Notes under the pieces: model-generated
What the model was told of the DNA's origin: nothing
What the model saw: only the letters and a program-made list of their open reading frames with translations
Database searches by the model: none
DNA from: Zygnema cylindricum
Taxonomy: Eukaryota; Streptophyta; Zygnematophyceae; Zygnematales; Zygnemataceae
Length of the DNA: 64,000 nt
Reading direction: 5' to 3'
Assembly: GCA_037447655.1 (NCBI GenBank)
Contig: JBBHKE010000536.1
Span: forward strand, 50,792 to 114,791
In this document: one piece after another, positions 10,366-23,060 of the stretch
Position numbering within the stretch: position 1 is the stretch's first letter
How the letters are laid out: every line of letters begins with the position of its first letter
Program-made: the position numbers and the translations under genes

Positions 10366-11788
10366 AGTTTTTGACATGCCTCTCATTCGATGAGTCAGAA
10401 TTCCCTCCCAAAATATTTTTGCAAATCACAACGAAATATGGATCTTTATCATAACCATTTCTAACTGAATCTAAAAACAATTCATCTTGAACCATAATAC
10501 TTATTTCAAAACATCTACTTAAAGGATCTACGACTACATTTGTCCTCCGAAGAATATGTTTTACATTAATTTTGAAATATGTTAATTTCTGCATCCACTT
10601 AACTTGTCTGCCAGTCATAACCTGTGCATCGCTTAGTCTCTGTAGATAGGAGAGTGCCTTATTATCACAATAAATTGTTAATTATTTATTATGCAAATAA
10701 GAACACCATTTCACCAATGCTTGAACAATTGCAAGTAATTCCTTTCCCTGTGCTGGATAGTTCTTTTTAGCATCATTGAATTTTCTGGTTTGAAAAGCAA
10801 TAGGATGAAAGTGTTTACCAACTTTTTGACTTATGATTGCACCTAGAATCAGATGCATCTGTAGTGATCATAACTTCAAAATTCCCAGCAGGATCAGGAT
10901 ATACAAGTGTAGGGGCAGAGGTCAACTTCCTTTTTAGTTCTTCGAATGCTCTCTCTTGATTAGTTCCCCACACAAACGTCTCTTTTTCCCGAAGTAAATC
11001 CGTCAAAGGTGCGGCAATCATACTGAGGTTCTTGATAAATTTCTTGTAATAAGTGGCCAATCCCAAAAATGATCTAACTTCCGTGACATTAGTAGGCTGC
11101 TTCCAATTTTGGATTGCAGTGATTTTGGATGGATCTGTTTTAACACCTTCCCCACTAACTATGTGTTAACTAACTAGTTTTAAGAAAACTGGATTTTGAC
11201 AATTTTCCATATAATTTTCTTTTCCTTAACCTTTCCAACAATTTTTTTAAATGAATTACATGTTGTTCATTAGATTCACTATAAATTTAAATATCATCTA
11301 TAAACACCTGAACAAACTCATCTATATAATTTGAAAAGGTTTGGTTCATTAATCTTTGGTAAGTAGGCGGTGCATTTGTTAAGCCGAATGGCATCACTTT
11401 CCGTTCAAAATGACCCACCTTAGTTCTGAAAACAGTTTTGTGAACATCCTCGGTTCTAATTGGCACCTGATTAAAACCACTACGTAGATCAATCAATGAA
11501 AATACTTTAGCACCTTTTAAACGATCTATCAAATCAAAAATTAAAGGTAACGGATACTTATCCATCACCGTAATCTTGTTCAGACTACGATAGTCGACAC
11601 ACATTCTCAACGTTCCGTCTTTCTTTTTGACGAAGAGAACTGGTGCTCCATACGGTGATTTGCTGGACTGAATTTGTCTTTTCTCTAGAAGCTCCTTGAT
11701 TTGCTTCTTTAACTCCTCTCGCTAAAAAAACCATGCTTATAAATTCCTGTGATAGGAGGAATATATCCATGTTCAAGGTTAATAACAC
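10366..11788 (-). pseudogene. Outer Ty3 reverse transcriptase and RNase H (broken)
   Basis: The RT palm is clear at 11287-11610 with [36 protein letters not shown] and the catalytic VFIDDI. A TAA directly follows FIDDI where Leu is usual. The thumb and connection continue at 10815-11066 with [13 protein letters not shown] and [15 protein letters not shown], then MITTDAS, the start of RNase H. Frame 10346-10618 includes the RNase H end and a linker (MQKLTYFKINVKHILRR). At least three frame changes are needed across the region. This is a typical Ty3/gypsy pol order. Confidence 0.9.
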
Positions 11789-11961
11789 GTTCTACATCTC
11801 AGGAAGGTGGCCTTCTTGAGGGTAAATCACTTGGGAAAACATCTCAAAATTCAAAAATCAAATCTTTAATAACAACATCAGATGTATTAATGTCAGTTAC
11901 AAACTCAAATAATAGTTTTTCAAAAATTTTAGTGGTGTCTGATTTAGGGATGACATCAATG

Positions 11962-12960
11962 TTAGTGTTTTTCCCCCCCCCTTTCATCAGTAAGTGTATC
12001 AATTACTAATAACGAGAAAGCACGATTTGATTTTTCATCAGTAAGTGTATCAATTACTAATAACGAGAAATCACGATTTGATTTATATTTTAAGTGCTTT
12101 TTAAATTGCTTAGCAGAAATCAAACCCTCCACTCCCAATCTATTTATGTTATTTATATGATTCCTATGCAATTTTTTAGAAGATAATGTTTGCAAAACCT
12201 TCGAACCATTTTCAGAATTCACTTTCAAGGTGTTAGTTTCCCAATAAATTTGAGGATTGTGTTTTGTTAACCAAGGCTTTCCCAGAATTAGTTCCTCACT
12301 TCCCAAATTCTTTATTTCACACACAACTTTCATTTTATAACCTTGGATATCGACTTCAATTGTGTCAGTTTGTATGTCTAATGTGGATTAATTACCATTT
12401 GTCACTTGAACATGTAAAGGCCTTTCCCTTATGACAGTAGGAATTTTATTTTCCTCTACAAACTTATGTGAAATAAAATAATGTGTAGCACTTGAATCAA
12501 CAATTAATCTTAACGGTTTTCTTTCCACTAAAGACTCGAATCTAATCAAACTGTCTGGTGTCATCATTACTTAACTGTCCTAACATAGATCAGTTGTTGA
12601 GAATTTCATCAGAAGGATTCTTCAAACTATGGAATCATAATAAATTCAACAATCCTAACTTTTCCATTCATTAATTTGCCCTCCAAAGTTAACTCTTTAA
12701 CTTCTGGATCTGGTTGACTCAACTGAGGACTTTCAGTTAGTCTTTTCCTTTTCCCACCTCTTGGGCTTCCTGCTCAGCAAAGTATAATGCAATATTTTCA
12801 TAGAGACATTTATTTACATTCTCTGTTTTAAGGGAACCTTTATCTGTACAGTCGTTAACGTAATGATTTGGGCCTCCGCATTTGAAACAAATAACCCTCT
12901 TTTTGGGTTTTGTGCACTCTCTACTGAAATGTCGTTACGCTCCACAGTTATAACCCTTAA
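11962..12960 (-). pseudogene. Outer Ty3 nucleocapsid zinc knuckles and protease (broken)
   Basis: Just left of the nest junction, the minus strand encodes two CCHC knuckles. The first is degraded (YNCGA, stop, RHFSREC); the second, CFKCGGPNHYVNDC, is intact. A retropepsin follows with the active-site motif LIVDSSATHYFIS near 12455-12535 (DSS where DSG is usual), then frame 11962-12333 with ELILGKPWLTKHNP. A 45-bp tandem duplication at about 11990-12075 repeats the peptide LLVIDTLTDE. The gag part upstream of the knuckles lies 21 kb away at 34345-35112. Confidence 0.8.
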
Positions 12961-12973
12961 TCTTCTTCAACTA

Positions 12974-14166
12974 GTCGTGCATGGCAGGGCTACTGCAAAC
13001 GGCATGCATTAGACCTAGCTTACGTCGCCGAAAAACACCTGAATGTAGTCGATGAACAATATATGTACAGTATTTGTGACAACAACCAGCATACAAAGCA
13101 TTTATACAACGAGGAAACAATAAATGAATCTCCGAAGAAAAACAACCTTGCTGAACATATAAACTGGGAAAAAATAAAAGATAAAGCAAAGACATGTAAC
13201 TAAGGTTAGAATTCTATTTGCGATAAAAGCCATTAGGCGCTGAAGTCTTTGATATTCCCTACAGGAGTCCAACCAGCAGAAGATAACCCTCCTCCAACTA
13301 GACGAAGAAGCCAAGATAGCCAACTTTCCCCGAGATTTGACTTAGAGGAGAGTTGGGCCGCAAGGTCAGCACTTTGACAACAAGAAAACACTAAATCCAC
13401 ACAACACAATTCATACACCACAGCAAGTAGCCAGCAGTTTGGAGGGAAACCTTGCAGGTTGGCTTTCGCCGGTAGATTTGGTAAAGACTTGATATAGGAG
13501 AAGATGAGAAGCTCATAGACTGTTAATAGCATAAACTATGATCCGGAAAGAAACCCTAACTCAAAACTAGACTGTGTCTTATATTAAGGTGAAAAATCCT
13601 AAGTCTCACAAGTTCAACAAATCCGGAGGAAAAGCTTGTCATAAAACGACAACTTCACAATGTTAGATTCCCGTGCTAAATTTGCAAATGGTTATAACAT
13701 GCCATTTGGCATTTATCCTATGCTTTGTGCTAACCGTTCAGCTACACTAATTCCCATGTGTCTTTGAGCGTGCAGGTTTCTATGCTCAAATGCTGCCAAT
13801 TTTTAGAGACGGCCGCTGCGTGGCCGTCTCGCGATGTCTTAAGTCTACACATTGAGGATAAAAACCCTCCCTACGATAAGCAAAAATAAATGCATAAAAA
13901 GCAAATATAATGCATGAACCTCCAAGGTTCCACGACTTCGACATCCGTCAAGTTTGGAGCCGTTCAATTTTGGGCATCCAATGCCGTACCGCAATCCAAT
14001 TCCATGTTGATTCCGTATAGCGTTCACTCTGTACGTGAGTACATAATTCGGTCCTTGTCCTGCCCGTATTTCCTGTTGTACGCTCCTGTCCAGACTTGTC
14101 ACGTCACCAAGGCATAATTAGTATGGGTCGGCTCAATAATACCCGTCGACGTCTTACGGCATGACA
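12974..14166 (-). mobile_element. Solo A-B terminal unit of the PHD-type Ty3 family
   Basis: Reading minus-strand, segment A (14166 to 13215, 952 bp) starts TGTCATGCCGTAAGAC and ends GCAAATA. Segment B (13214 to 12974, 241 bp) follows directly, starting GAATTCTAACC and ending GCACGAC. The same two segments occur at 15633-16832 in the order B-A. The unit contains no coding region. A carries the dyad GAGACGGCC/GGCCGTCTC near 13810-13835. The B end abuts the outer gag at 12973. No clear target duplication is visible beyond a possible TA. It is best read as the product of recombination between two A segments of one element. Confidence 0.7.
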
Positions 14167-14345
14167 TAGCGTGCACACTCAAATGCTCTATGACCCCTTT
14201 TCTGAGAGATAGTGCATGTGGGTATAGTAAAGTTAGGGTTTTGAGTATTTATACTTGGTTTAGGACTCTTAATATATCCTCCTCTATTGTTAAATTTGTT
14301 TCATGCATTAACACTCAGTCTACCTCTCTGATTTCCCTTGATTGA
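14167..14345. other. Unassigned spacer in the nest
   Basis: About 180 bp between the solo A-B unit and the integrase fragment. I find no match in the window and no open frame of note. Confidence 0.4.
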
Positions 14346-15607
14346 TTGATATTATGCCTATTCACCAGACTAGCATTTAGACCCTGGTACAGGCACGGTA
14401 TTGCTGGTCAAGCATGCAGGCTGATGTGGCGGCTGTGTTGCAGGAATGCGGCACATGTGACAGGCTACAAACCTTATTCTCTAACTGGCAATCCACCGTT
14501 CAAACCATGCCGATTCGAGGGTTCTTCTATAGATGGTCGTGTGACGTGGCAGGTCCTATTCCAATTTCGTGAAGGGGCAAACAGTACATTATGATTATGA
14601 TCAAAAATTTCAACAAATGGGTGGCAGTGATGGCTCTCCCACAGAAAACCGCCAAACTCACCACCGCGGCTTTTAAATTGTATGTGCTCCTCCGATACGA
14701 GGCCTCGCAGAAGTACTTATAGACGAAGGAACCGAGTTCTGCGGCGAATTTGAAGAGATGCTTGACGAGGCGTTAATCGATCACCAGCAGACAAGTCGTG
14801 ATCATCCTCAAGCAGACGGTTTGGCAGAGAGAGCAGTCCAAACCTTTAAGTTTGCTTTGCGTAATCATTATTTAGAAAAACAGATTACCGTCTAGGATGA
14901 ATCATTGGGGTATATTGTCATGGGTTATCGAATGTCTGTACAGGCAAGTTTGGCAAATTTCAGCCCCTATTATGTGTTATTCGGTCGAAAACCACTGCTA
15001 GGCAGAAATATACAGAAAGCGGCTAGTTTGCCTCTACCAATAAATGTGAGATGCACTTTTTCTTGAAGAACTGACTAACCGAGTATTGCTCTTTGCTAGG
15101 GAAATGCCAATGGCTTTTGAAAATTTGTCGATTGCTCAACACCGCGACTCCTTACGGTTCTCAACGACTCGCAGTGGCAGTTACCGTCCTCAACAAAAAC
15201 CCTTCCGTGTGGGAGATTATGTTTATTTGCGACAGTAAATCTTGGACACCCTCGACACGGATGTTTCACCTCACATTTTGAGGATTACAAAAATTGACTC
15301 CAATGGATTATTGAGCTTACAATGGACAGACACGTGAACTTTACGAGAGCATTCAAAGAATTTTTCCCCTTCCTACCAACCTGATCTTTCCCACAGCATG
15401 GACCCGTGGCGGATGCCAACTACGGAGGCCACCGAGTGTTAGTTATATCGCCAGTCCGATGGAGAAACATCAATGCTTCTTTGTGACTATTGCAACCTGG
15501 CATTTCATATGGAGTATTTGGTTCCACCTTTGCATGTTATCCCAGCTGGACAGTGGTTGTGCCACGGATGTCGCGACTTGCCTGCTGTCCTTCCCAGCTT
15601 CCATTGA
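14346..15607 (+). pseudogene. Ty3 integrase plus PHD finger, second copy (degraded)
   Basis: This is homologous to 27515-28740 throughout. It begins within the integrase zinc domain (QECGTCDRL) and continues through the catalytic core (FYRWSCDVAGPIPIS, KQYIMIMIKNFNKWV). The C-terminal part reads EELTNRVLLFAREMPMAFENL and PFRVGDYVYLRQ. The PHD finger at 15436-15585 retains MLLCDYCNLAFHMEYLVPP and WLCHGC, but its first zinc pair is broken (TAG after the first Cys, the second Cys changed to Tyr). Many stops are present. It is followed by a G-run polypurine tract (15614-15632) and segment B. Confidence 0.85.
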
Positions 15608-15613
15608 GACTAA

Positions 15614-15632
15614 GGAGCTGGGGGGGGGGGGG
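15614..15632 (+). other. Poly-G polypurine tract before segment B
   Basis: AAGGAGCTGGGG leads into a long G run directly before segment B. The other element has AAGGGGGG at the same place (28748-28755). The position fits a plus-strand primer, which would put the start of the terminal repeat at B. Confidence 0.5.
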
Positions 15633-16832
15633 GAATTCCAACCTTACTTACTTGACCTTGCTTTATCTTTCCCAGTCCATATGTTCAGCATGTTTGTTTT
15701 TCTCGGCAGATTCATTTATTGTTTTCTTACTGAATAAATGTATTTTATGCTGGTTGTTGTCACAAATACTATACATATAATGTTGATCGACTACATTCTA
15801 GTGTTTTTCGGCGACGCAAGCTAGGTCAAATGCATGCCGTTTGCAGTAGCCTTGCTATGCAGGACAGCTGTCATGCCGTAAGACATCGGCGGGTATTATT
15901 GAGCCGACCAATACTAATTATGCCTTGGTGACGTGACAAGTCTGGACAGGAGCGTACAGCACGAAATACGGACAGGACAAGGACCGAATTATGTACTCAC
16001 CTGCGGTACAGAGTGAACGCTATACGAAATCAACATGGAATCGGACTGCGCTACGGCATTGGATGCCCATAACTTAACGGCTCTGAACTTGACGGATGTC
16101 GAAGTCGTGGAACCTTGGAGGTTCATGCATTATATTTGCTTTTTATGCATTTATTTTTGCTTATCGTAGGGAGGGTTTTTATCCTCAATGTGTAGACTTA
16201 AGACATCGCGAGACGGCCACGCAGCGGCCGTCTCTAAAAATTGGCAGCATTTGAGCATAGAAACCTGCACGCTCAAAGACACATGGGAATTAGTGTAGCT
16301 GAACGGTTAGCACAAAGCATAGGATAAATGCCAAATGGCATGTTATAACCATTTGCAAATTTAGCACGGGAATCTAACATTGTGAAGTTGTCGTTTTATG
16401 ACAAGCTTTTCCTCCGGATTTGTTGAACTTGTGAGACTTAGGAGTTTTTCACATTAGTATTAGACAATGTCTAGTTTTGAGTTAGGGTTTCTTTCCGGAC
16501 CATGGTTTATGTTAGTAACTGTCTATGAGCTTCATCTTCTCATCTTCTCCTGTATGAAGTCCTTACAAAATCTAACGGCGCAAGCCAGTCTGCAAGGTTT
16601 CCCTCCAAACTGCTGGCTACTTGCTGTGGTGTATGAATTGTGTTATGTGGATTTAGTGTTTTCTTGTTGCCAAAGCGCTGACCTTGCGGCCCAGCTCTCT
16701 TTTAAGTCTAATCTTGGGGAACGCAGGATATCGCGACTTCTTCGTCTGGTTGGAGGAGGGTTATCTTCTGCTGGTTGGACTCCTGTAGGGAATATCAAAG
16801 ACTTTAGGGCCTATTGGCTACTGTCGCAAATA
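15633..16832 (+). repeat. Terminal B-A block of a PHD-type Ty3 element
   Basis: Segment B (15633-15868, 236 bp) starts GAATTCCAACC and ends GGACAGC. Segment A (15869-16832, 964 bp) starts TGTCATGCCGTAAGAC and ends GCAAATA. Both match the minus-strand unit at 12974-14166, where the order is A then B. A contains the hairpin GAGACGGCC...GGCCGTCTC near 16210-16235. A is followed at once by the leader of the next gag, without a B segment. The block may serve as the 3' end of the preceding element and the 5' end of the following one. Confidence 0.75.
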
Positions 16833-18330
16833 TTCCCGTGTTAAATTTGCAATTTTTTTCACTTTGTTGTTTTTGCAAATTGTTGTTTCAGTTTCTTAAA
16901 TTCGCAGTTTCTTCAATTTGTTGTTTTTGCAAATTGTTGTTTCAGTTTTTTAAATTTGCAGTTTCTTCAATTTGTTCTATCTGCTATTTGTTGTTTCTTT
17001 AATCTGTTGCTTTTCAATTTGCTTGGTTCTTTTTCAATTTTCTTTATTGCTGGTTTAATTGTGTTTGCCATTCAGTTTATGGTTGAATTGTTGGTATTTT
17101 ACAATACCTACTTGTTTTCATTCCTTTTATTGTCTAGTTTATGTTGAGTTGTTGGATCTGAGAGTGCTGAATAATCCGGTATCGTTTTCTCCTCTTTCTT
17201 CTTAGCGGATTAACTCATTTAGAACACCAAGTAAACTTAAAACTTAAAAAAAAAAAAAAAAAAACCTCAAAACATATATACATATATTTATATACATTAG
17301 GTTCCACGAAAAATCACAAAAATTATCATTGCTTTATAGTCGAGTAGAGCGTGGCCTAAGGCTGATACGCGTGCCCTAGTAGGCTACTAACGAAGTTGTT
17401 CATTGAGCTGTGGTGTTTCTCGATACTTTGAATTGGAGTGGGATTAGAGCTCGCAATACCATACTTGGTGCTATCGCTCTAAGGTGAGTAGTCCGTTCTT
17501 TGTGGGTGCAAGCGCGAAGTAGGCAATTAGGTACAATCGTTTAGAGGGACTTATCTTTAACCGAAGGCTGAGCCTTTTGTTCATATAGGGCATTTGTCGC
17601 ATTTTCTAAGATCTGACCGTGATTGGTCTTGGATAGCAGCTTCCTGCTCTTTGCTTTACGGCTGGCCTTGTTGGCCCTGATAGTTTCATTTTTTTATTAA
17701 ATCTGGCCACAAGTGGCCTTGCATAGGTGACATGTTTTCTCCTTGGTGTGGTTTGAAGTGAATTCTTGAGGTTTGTTTAGATATGGCTGTGAACGACCTT
17801 GTTAAGGGGGGTTCGCCATTGGACTAACCCTGGTGATACAAAATAGACTGAAATGTGAGGGTGGTGTCTGTTTGTGTGAATTGATTTACTTCCTGTGTGG
17901 TTGATCGTTAGATCTGGCAGTGGGCATTTGCACACAGACCTTGATCGGAGTGTGTCATATAGTTGCATCCAGATAGGTCGATTGGCTGGTTATATGCCAA
18001 CAGATAGGAATAATTTACAATTTCCGGCGAGTCCCACTAGAAGCTCGAGTCTTTACCGTGGACCGGCCAGGGATTCCATCCCTGTCGAATCCTCTACGTT
18101 ACAGTCTCCCTAACATACGGACCGGTCTCAGCTTACGGGTTCACCCATATCCATATCTGGTATCTCTTTCACAGATAGAAATATATCATCTGTCTCTTCG
18201 TCTTCTTCCCACAGTTGGGGGGAAGATTCTGACATAGAATCCGTTGATATCCGGGATCTAAACTTACCGCCCTCACTTTTTCCTGTTGGGCGGAACTATA
18301 CACACGAACTCGAGTTCCTTTAGCGTGGAC
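16833..18330 (+). other. Leader between segment A and gag
   Basis: Non-coding sequence between terminal segment A and the gag start. It contains two copies of a 54-bp T-rich direct repeat at about 16868-16980 and a poly-A run near 17245-17262. No TGG-type tRNA primer site is visible directly after segment A. Confidence 0.5.
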
Positions 18331-19192
18331 ATGGCCTTGTCCATGGACACCGAAAGAGGTAAAAATCAGTTTTGTTTTTCAGGTCTCAATGACACTATGT
18401 CCTTGTCACACTTTCGTATGCTTTTTGATACTGAGATGCGCGATCTCACATCCCGGTATCAAAACCGTTATGATTTGCGGGTGGCTTTTTCTATGTTGGG
18501 ACGATTCCTAAGGAGATCTGCCCTATCTCTCTATACTCGGAAATATACGACAATCTGTGCTATGACGGAAATGACACCCACATATCTCGGCTCGCCAGCC
18601 ATAACTGGCAGCCAGAAAATTCCTTTTCAAGCTGCAGTTTCCACAGTTTATGACCCTACCGGTATTGAAATTTCATTTGAAATACCTGAGATTCCTCATC
18701 AATTCGCGGTGGCGGCTTGGGCCGCAATTCATGCTCGAACAACCATGATGGTTCCCTTAAAGGATCCAGTTTCGTTTTTTTTTAGTGTGTTACAGGAAGA
18801 AGAGTACAGAATGCAAAATCCTAACCAAGTCAAAGAACTAATGAATTTCGAACGCAGACCGGGCGACATTGCTCCGACGTTGCGAGTACATATGGAAACC
18901 TTACCTGAAGCCCTCCCTAACCTAAAGTAAAATAGAGATGGAGTACAGAAATTTGTGGGACAATTTCCCACCCAATCTTGGCGGCTCATTCAAAGTCATC
19001 TAATTGAAGCATATAGTCTAAAATTCACTTTTGAGCAGGCTGCAGAATATGCCGTGAGGTATGAAATGCAAACCAACTGGTGGGACGCTCACGAGCGGCC
19101 TAAGCTTTCTCCTAGGGATCCCCCGAATCCAAATCCAAATCCAAATCCTAACCCACGCTCATGGCCAAACCCCCGACCACCAAGAGTCCCAC
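18331..19192 (+). pseudogene. gag-like protein of the methyltransferase Ty3 element
   Basis: The frame from the Met at 18331 (MALSMDTERGKNQF) runs with one in-frame TAA at 18928-18930 to the junction with the copia-like LTR at 19192. Recognisable gag character is limited. A helical, capsid-like stretch (HFRMLFDTEMRDLTSRYQ, FEQAAEYAVRYEMQTNWW) is followed by a proline- and asparagine-rich tail with NPNPNPNP. No zinc knuckle is visible before the interruption. Assignment rests on its position before protease and pol in the same orientation. Confidence 0.55.
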
Positions 19193-19998
19193 TGAAAATG
19201 GTGAAGTAAATTAATTGTTATGGCTGGCCAAAGTTTTCCTTTTATACAGGATGCTCTCTGGGAGAGGCGGTTACCTACCAGAAAAACTATAAGTCATACT
19301 TCCTCTCTAAACGAGAGTACGGACCAATCATACGAATGTACTGTACAGTAAGTACAAGTACCGGAGTACTTTATGTACGGTAAATGTACTACATGGCCAA
19401 AATAGTGACATGTGTCACCCTCAGATTTGTTCTCTTCTTCTCCGGAGATTCTGTGAACCCGTGCGATGCTGCAACGTGTAATCTGGAGTGGCGAAGTCTG
19501 AAAAACGCTAAAAGTCCTTTTCCCGATATCCTCTCTTATCACGACCGTTCGATTAAGTCCGGATTTGAATATTAGCCGTCGAAATAAATTTTGGCAACAT
19601 TTATTTCGTGCAGTACTATAATACAAAACTAGTTATATGTCTATCGTAATATTTAGTAGTTAAACGAAATATTCTACTTGTTAATGTTTAAATATTCATT
19701 GAACCCGACATATATCAACATTGGTCCTAGACTACATGGATAAGGCTAACGGCTACGGGTAAGTTGACGGACGGTAGGTACCAGGATCAAATCCTAGGTT
19801 CGTCAATTTCCCTTTTGGTAAATCTACGTGTTTCTACTCCTGTCTCTCTAGAAGATTTAGGCAGCCATGGCTCTAACTCTCTATTAAGCCTTCAGTGAAT
19901 ACAACAAGTGTGGGGGCTTTGAATAGGGATTTAGAGGCAGACCGCCTCTACTCTTTTTCTTTCATAAAACAGACCTAGAAAATATACAAATATCAACA
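19193..19998 (-). repeat. 3' LTR of the gag-only element
   Basis: 806 bp, near-identical in layout to 22264-23060. It includes the palindromic stretch ACTGTACAGTAAGTACAAG and a GACGGACGGTAGGTACCAGG block shared with the other LTR. Confidence 0.85.
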
Positions 19999-20270
19999 GT
20001 CCCTTTATTTTCTAGTCTTATTTTCTTCTCAGCTCACACACAAAACAAAACAAGCCAAAAACAAAGTCTCCTCCCTCTTTCTTTTCTCTTTGCTTTTCTT
20101 ATCATAAAACTTTAAGTGAATACCTTTGTGTTTAAAAAAGTGTATTAAATGAGCTAAAATACAAATTACATCTGGTTAATCAAACATTTTATTTTGCATG
20201 CCACTTTTCATAAATCCGAGCTTTTGGAGCAAAGATCTTATCCACCTTATCCCTTTTTTATCCGAGTAAA

Positions 20271-21985
20271 CTACAATTCTCTCTTGCAGTTGAAACATCC
20301 AGCCCCATCCCCAATCTGCAACACACACCCAAATGCTAACCCTTTTACATGCACACCTTCATAGATGGCATCACTCCCATTAGTGATGTCAAAACCATAA
20401 CCCCTCATATTTATCCTTAAATCAAGAGTCCCCACTAAGGTCCTCGTAAAATCTACATCTTCCGAACTCATATTTTTATCCATGATTCTCACCCCATTTT
20501 CTGAACTTTCCCCACTTTCTCCTATGGAAGTCTTTCTACAATCACTTTCTATTTTTATTCCCAAAAAATATTTCTCCTCCATAAAACTTTCATTAAATAT
20601 TCCTCTTTTCCCTTATCCGTTGAAGTCTCCCTTTCCGACCAGTTTTCTGGTTCCCTATTATCTATAAAATTATCCTGATTAATTTTATCTTTCCCGTTTT
20701 CACTTATGGATCCTAGATCTGACTTTCTCATTTCTAAGTCATCCACTCTACACTCCTCGACATCCTCAAGTACCTCCTCTCTCTTTACTTCCCTTATGTC
20801 TACAAAAGAACACTGTTGCCTTCGTGGAATTTTTGTTTACTTTTCTCTCTTCTCCATTCTACCGATGTGAAAAAGCTCTAAGATTTCTTCATCCTCTTTC
20901 TCCTCTTCCCTTTCTTCCTCCTCATTCACACTCCAACTTCTAAGTTCTTCGAAACAAGGACACTCCTCCATATAGTGACCCGGTTTTCTACAAAAGAAGC
21001 AAACCCTTTTTTTCAAGGTTCCCCTTTGTTTTCCTCTCCCTCTCTTTCCACCGAAGTTTCGATAAGGTTTACCTTTGTCTTTCTTCCCCGCATCACGCTT
21101 CGGCTCGTCACCGTCGTTCCTCTTATCGCGCTTCCGCTAGTCACCACCAGCTGTAAATGCAGTCGCCTCGTCACTTCCCCTACAAAGCTCCAAAGTGCTT
21201 TCCCTCACAAGAATTATCACCATGCTAATGCTCCAAGTCCATAAGGAGACATCCATTCCCTGCATACGGTAAATGATGTTTTCGTACTCATCTGGGAGCT
21301 TCATGATTAGTGTATTAATCTTTCTCTCCTCATATTCTACATATCCCACACTAGCAAGCTCAACATATAACGCAACAATATCATTGCAAAACTCTATCAT
21401 GTTACCGCTTTTATAAACATGGTCTTCTATTTCCTGCATTACTAACTGCTGGTTCTGAATAGTCTCACTGTTGTCAATCTGAATTAGTGCTTCCCATTTC
21501 TCTGAAGACTTGGTTAGACTTGAAAGAGTGATAGCTATGAACTTAGACACATATCTAAGTATGAGATGTTTTTATATTGTGTTTTTGTATTCCCATATTT
21601 TTCTGTCATTTTCTTCAGTTTTAATCCCTACAAGTGGTACCATAGTTTAGAGACTAGCTCCCCTCACCATAGGTGTCCCTTTTTCCTTCTCCCATATTTC
21701 CCTATCCACTGAAAGGTTTTTCCCTTCACCTTTCGTTGCATCTGAACTCCGCTTGATATTTTGGGCAGCCTCAGATGATTCTCCATAGTAAGCTCCTCCA
21801 AAGCCACGTGGCGGACATCTCACTTGTCCCGAAACAATTCCCCATAAGTGCTTCTCGAAAAGCAATCCCTCCATAGTAAGCTCCCAATAAGTGAAGTCTG
21901 TTCCATCAAACATACGGACCCTAGATGGTGGGCCCATAACCTGAAACTCTGTGTGCTCCATTGCCCACAAAAATCGCATATCCAA
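20271..21985 (-). pseudogene. copia-type gag with CCHC knuckle and acidic tail
   Basis: The minus-strand start region (Met at 21985 or 21961) has the copia gag hallmark MFDGTDFTYWELTMEGLL, followed after a short broken stretch by QEIEDHVYKSGNMIEF and MKLPDEYENIIYRMQG (21137-21550). A CCHC zinc knuckle, CFFCRKPGHYMEEC, lies at about 20955-21005. A long Glu/Lys-rich extension continues to the stop at 20271 (frames 20555-20746 and 20271-20582). That tail matches no pol domain I know. Several frame breaks are present. The gag would package RNA; the missing enzymes would have to come from a partner element. Confidence 0.75.
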
Positions 21986-22263
21986 AAAGAAGCTGATCTA
22001 GGTAGTGCCAACTCCAACTTGATATAAACCCAAATGACTGACCCTTTGACATTAAGAACCCCAATACAGCTTCACCCCTATGAAATAACACTTTGTGTGT
22101 GCTCAGTTCCACCACAGAATACAAAGTTAGAATATGAGATTTGGACACATTCACCCACTTTGACTTTCCCTTAGAAATACAGCCACCTTGGCAGACAAAA
22201 ACTCTGACCGACTATACCCCTGTGTAGCCTGGACTCTCATGAGTCTGCAGCACAAAGAATCAC

Positions 22264-23060
22264 TGAAAATGGTTAGGTAAATAGATTGTTATGGCTGACA
22301 AAAGTTTTCTTTTTGTGTAGGATGCTCTCAGGGAGAGGTGGCTACCTACCGGAAAAATTCTAAGTCCTACTTCCTCTCTAAAACCCATCTACTGAAGTAG
22401 GGATCAATCATAGGACTGTACTGTACAGTAAGTACAAGTACATGAGTACTTTATGTACGGTAAATGTACAATATGGCCAAAACAATGACATGTGTCATAT
22501 CCAGATTTGTTCGTGAATCCGTACGGTGCTGCCACGTGTTATCCGGAGTGACGAAGTCCGAAAAACGCCAAAAGTCCTTTTTGCGATATCGGCTTCTATC
22601 ACGGCCGTTCGATTAAGTCCGGATTTGAATATTAGCAGTCGAAGAAAAATATTCGCAGCATTTATTTCGTGCAATACTATAGTACAAAACTAGTTATATG
22701 TTATACCGTAATATTTAGTAGTTAAATGAAATATCCTACTTGTTAATGTTTAAATATTCATTAAACCCTACATATGTCAACATTGGTCTTAGACTACATG
22801 GATAAAGCTAACAACTACGGGTAAGTTGACGGACGGTAGGTACCAGGATCAAATCATGGGTCCGTCAATTTCCCTTTTGGTAAATCTACGTGTTTCTACT
22901 CTTGTCTCTCTTAAAGATTTAGGCAGCCATGGCTCTAACTCCCTATCAAGCCTACAGTGACTACAACATGTGTGGGGGCTTAGAAAAAGGATTTAGAGGC
23001 AGACCTTCTCTACTATTTTTCTATAATAAAACAGACCTAAAAAACATACAAATATCAACA
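22264..23060 (-). repeat. 5' LTR of the gag-only element
   Basis: 797 bp, paired with 19193-19998. The last 43 bp of this LTR, plus adjacent gag sequence, are repeated just outside it at about 23091-23165. Confidence 0.85.

Larger units (their letters stand above)
19193..23060 (-). mobile_element. Non-autonomous gag-only copia-like element (TR-GAG type)
   Basis: Two direct repeats of about 800 bp, 19193-19998 and 22264-23060, both start TGAAAATGG and end TATCAACA. Between them are 2.27 kb of minus-strand sequence with a copia-type gag and no protease, integrase or RT. A purine tract (AAAATAAAGGGAC on the minus strand) abuts the inner end of 19998, as expected for a minus-strand element. The 5-bp flanks, CCCAC and TTGCG, do not match, so a simple insertion is not supported. 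Confidence 0.8.
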
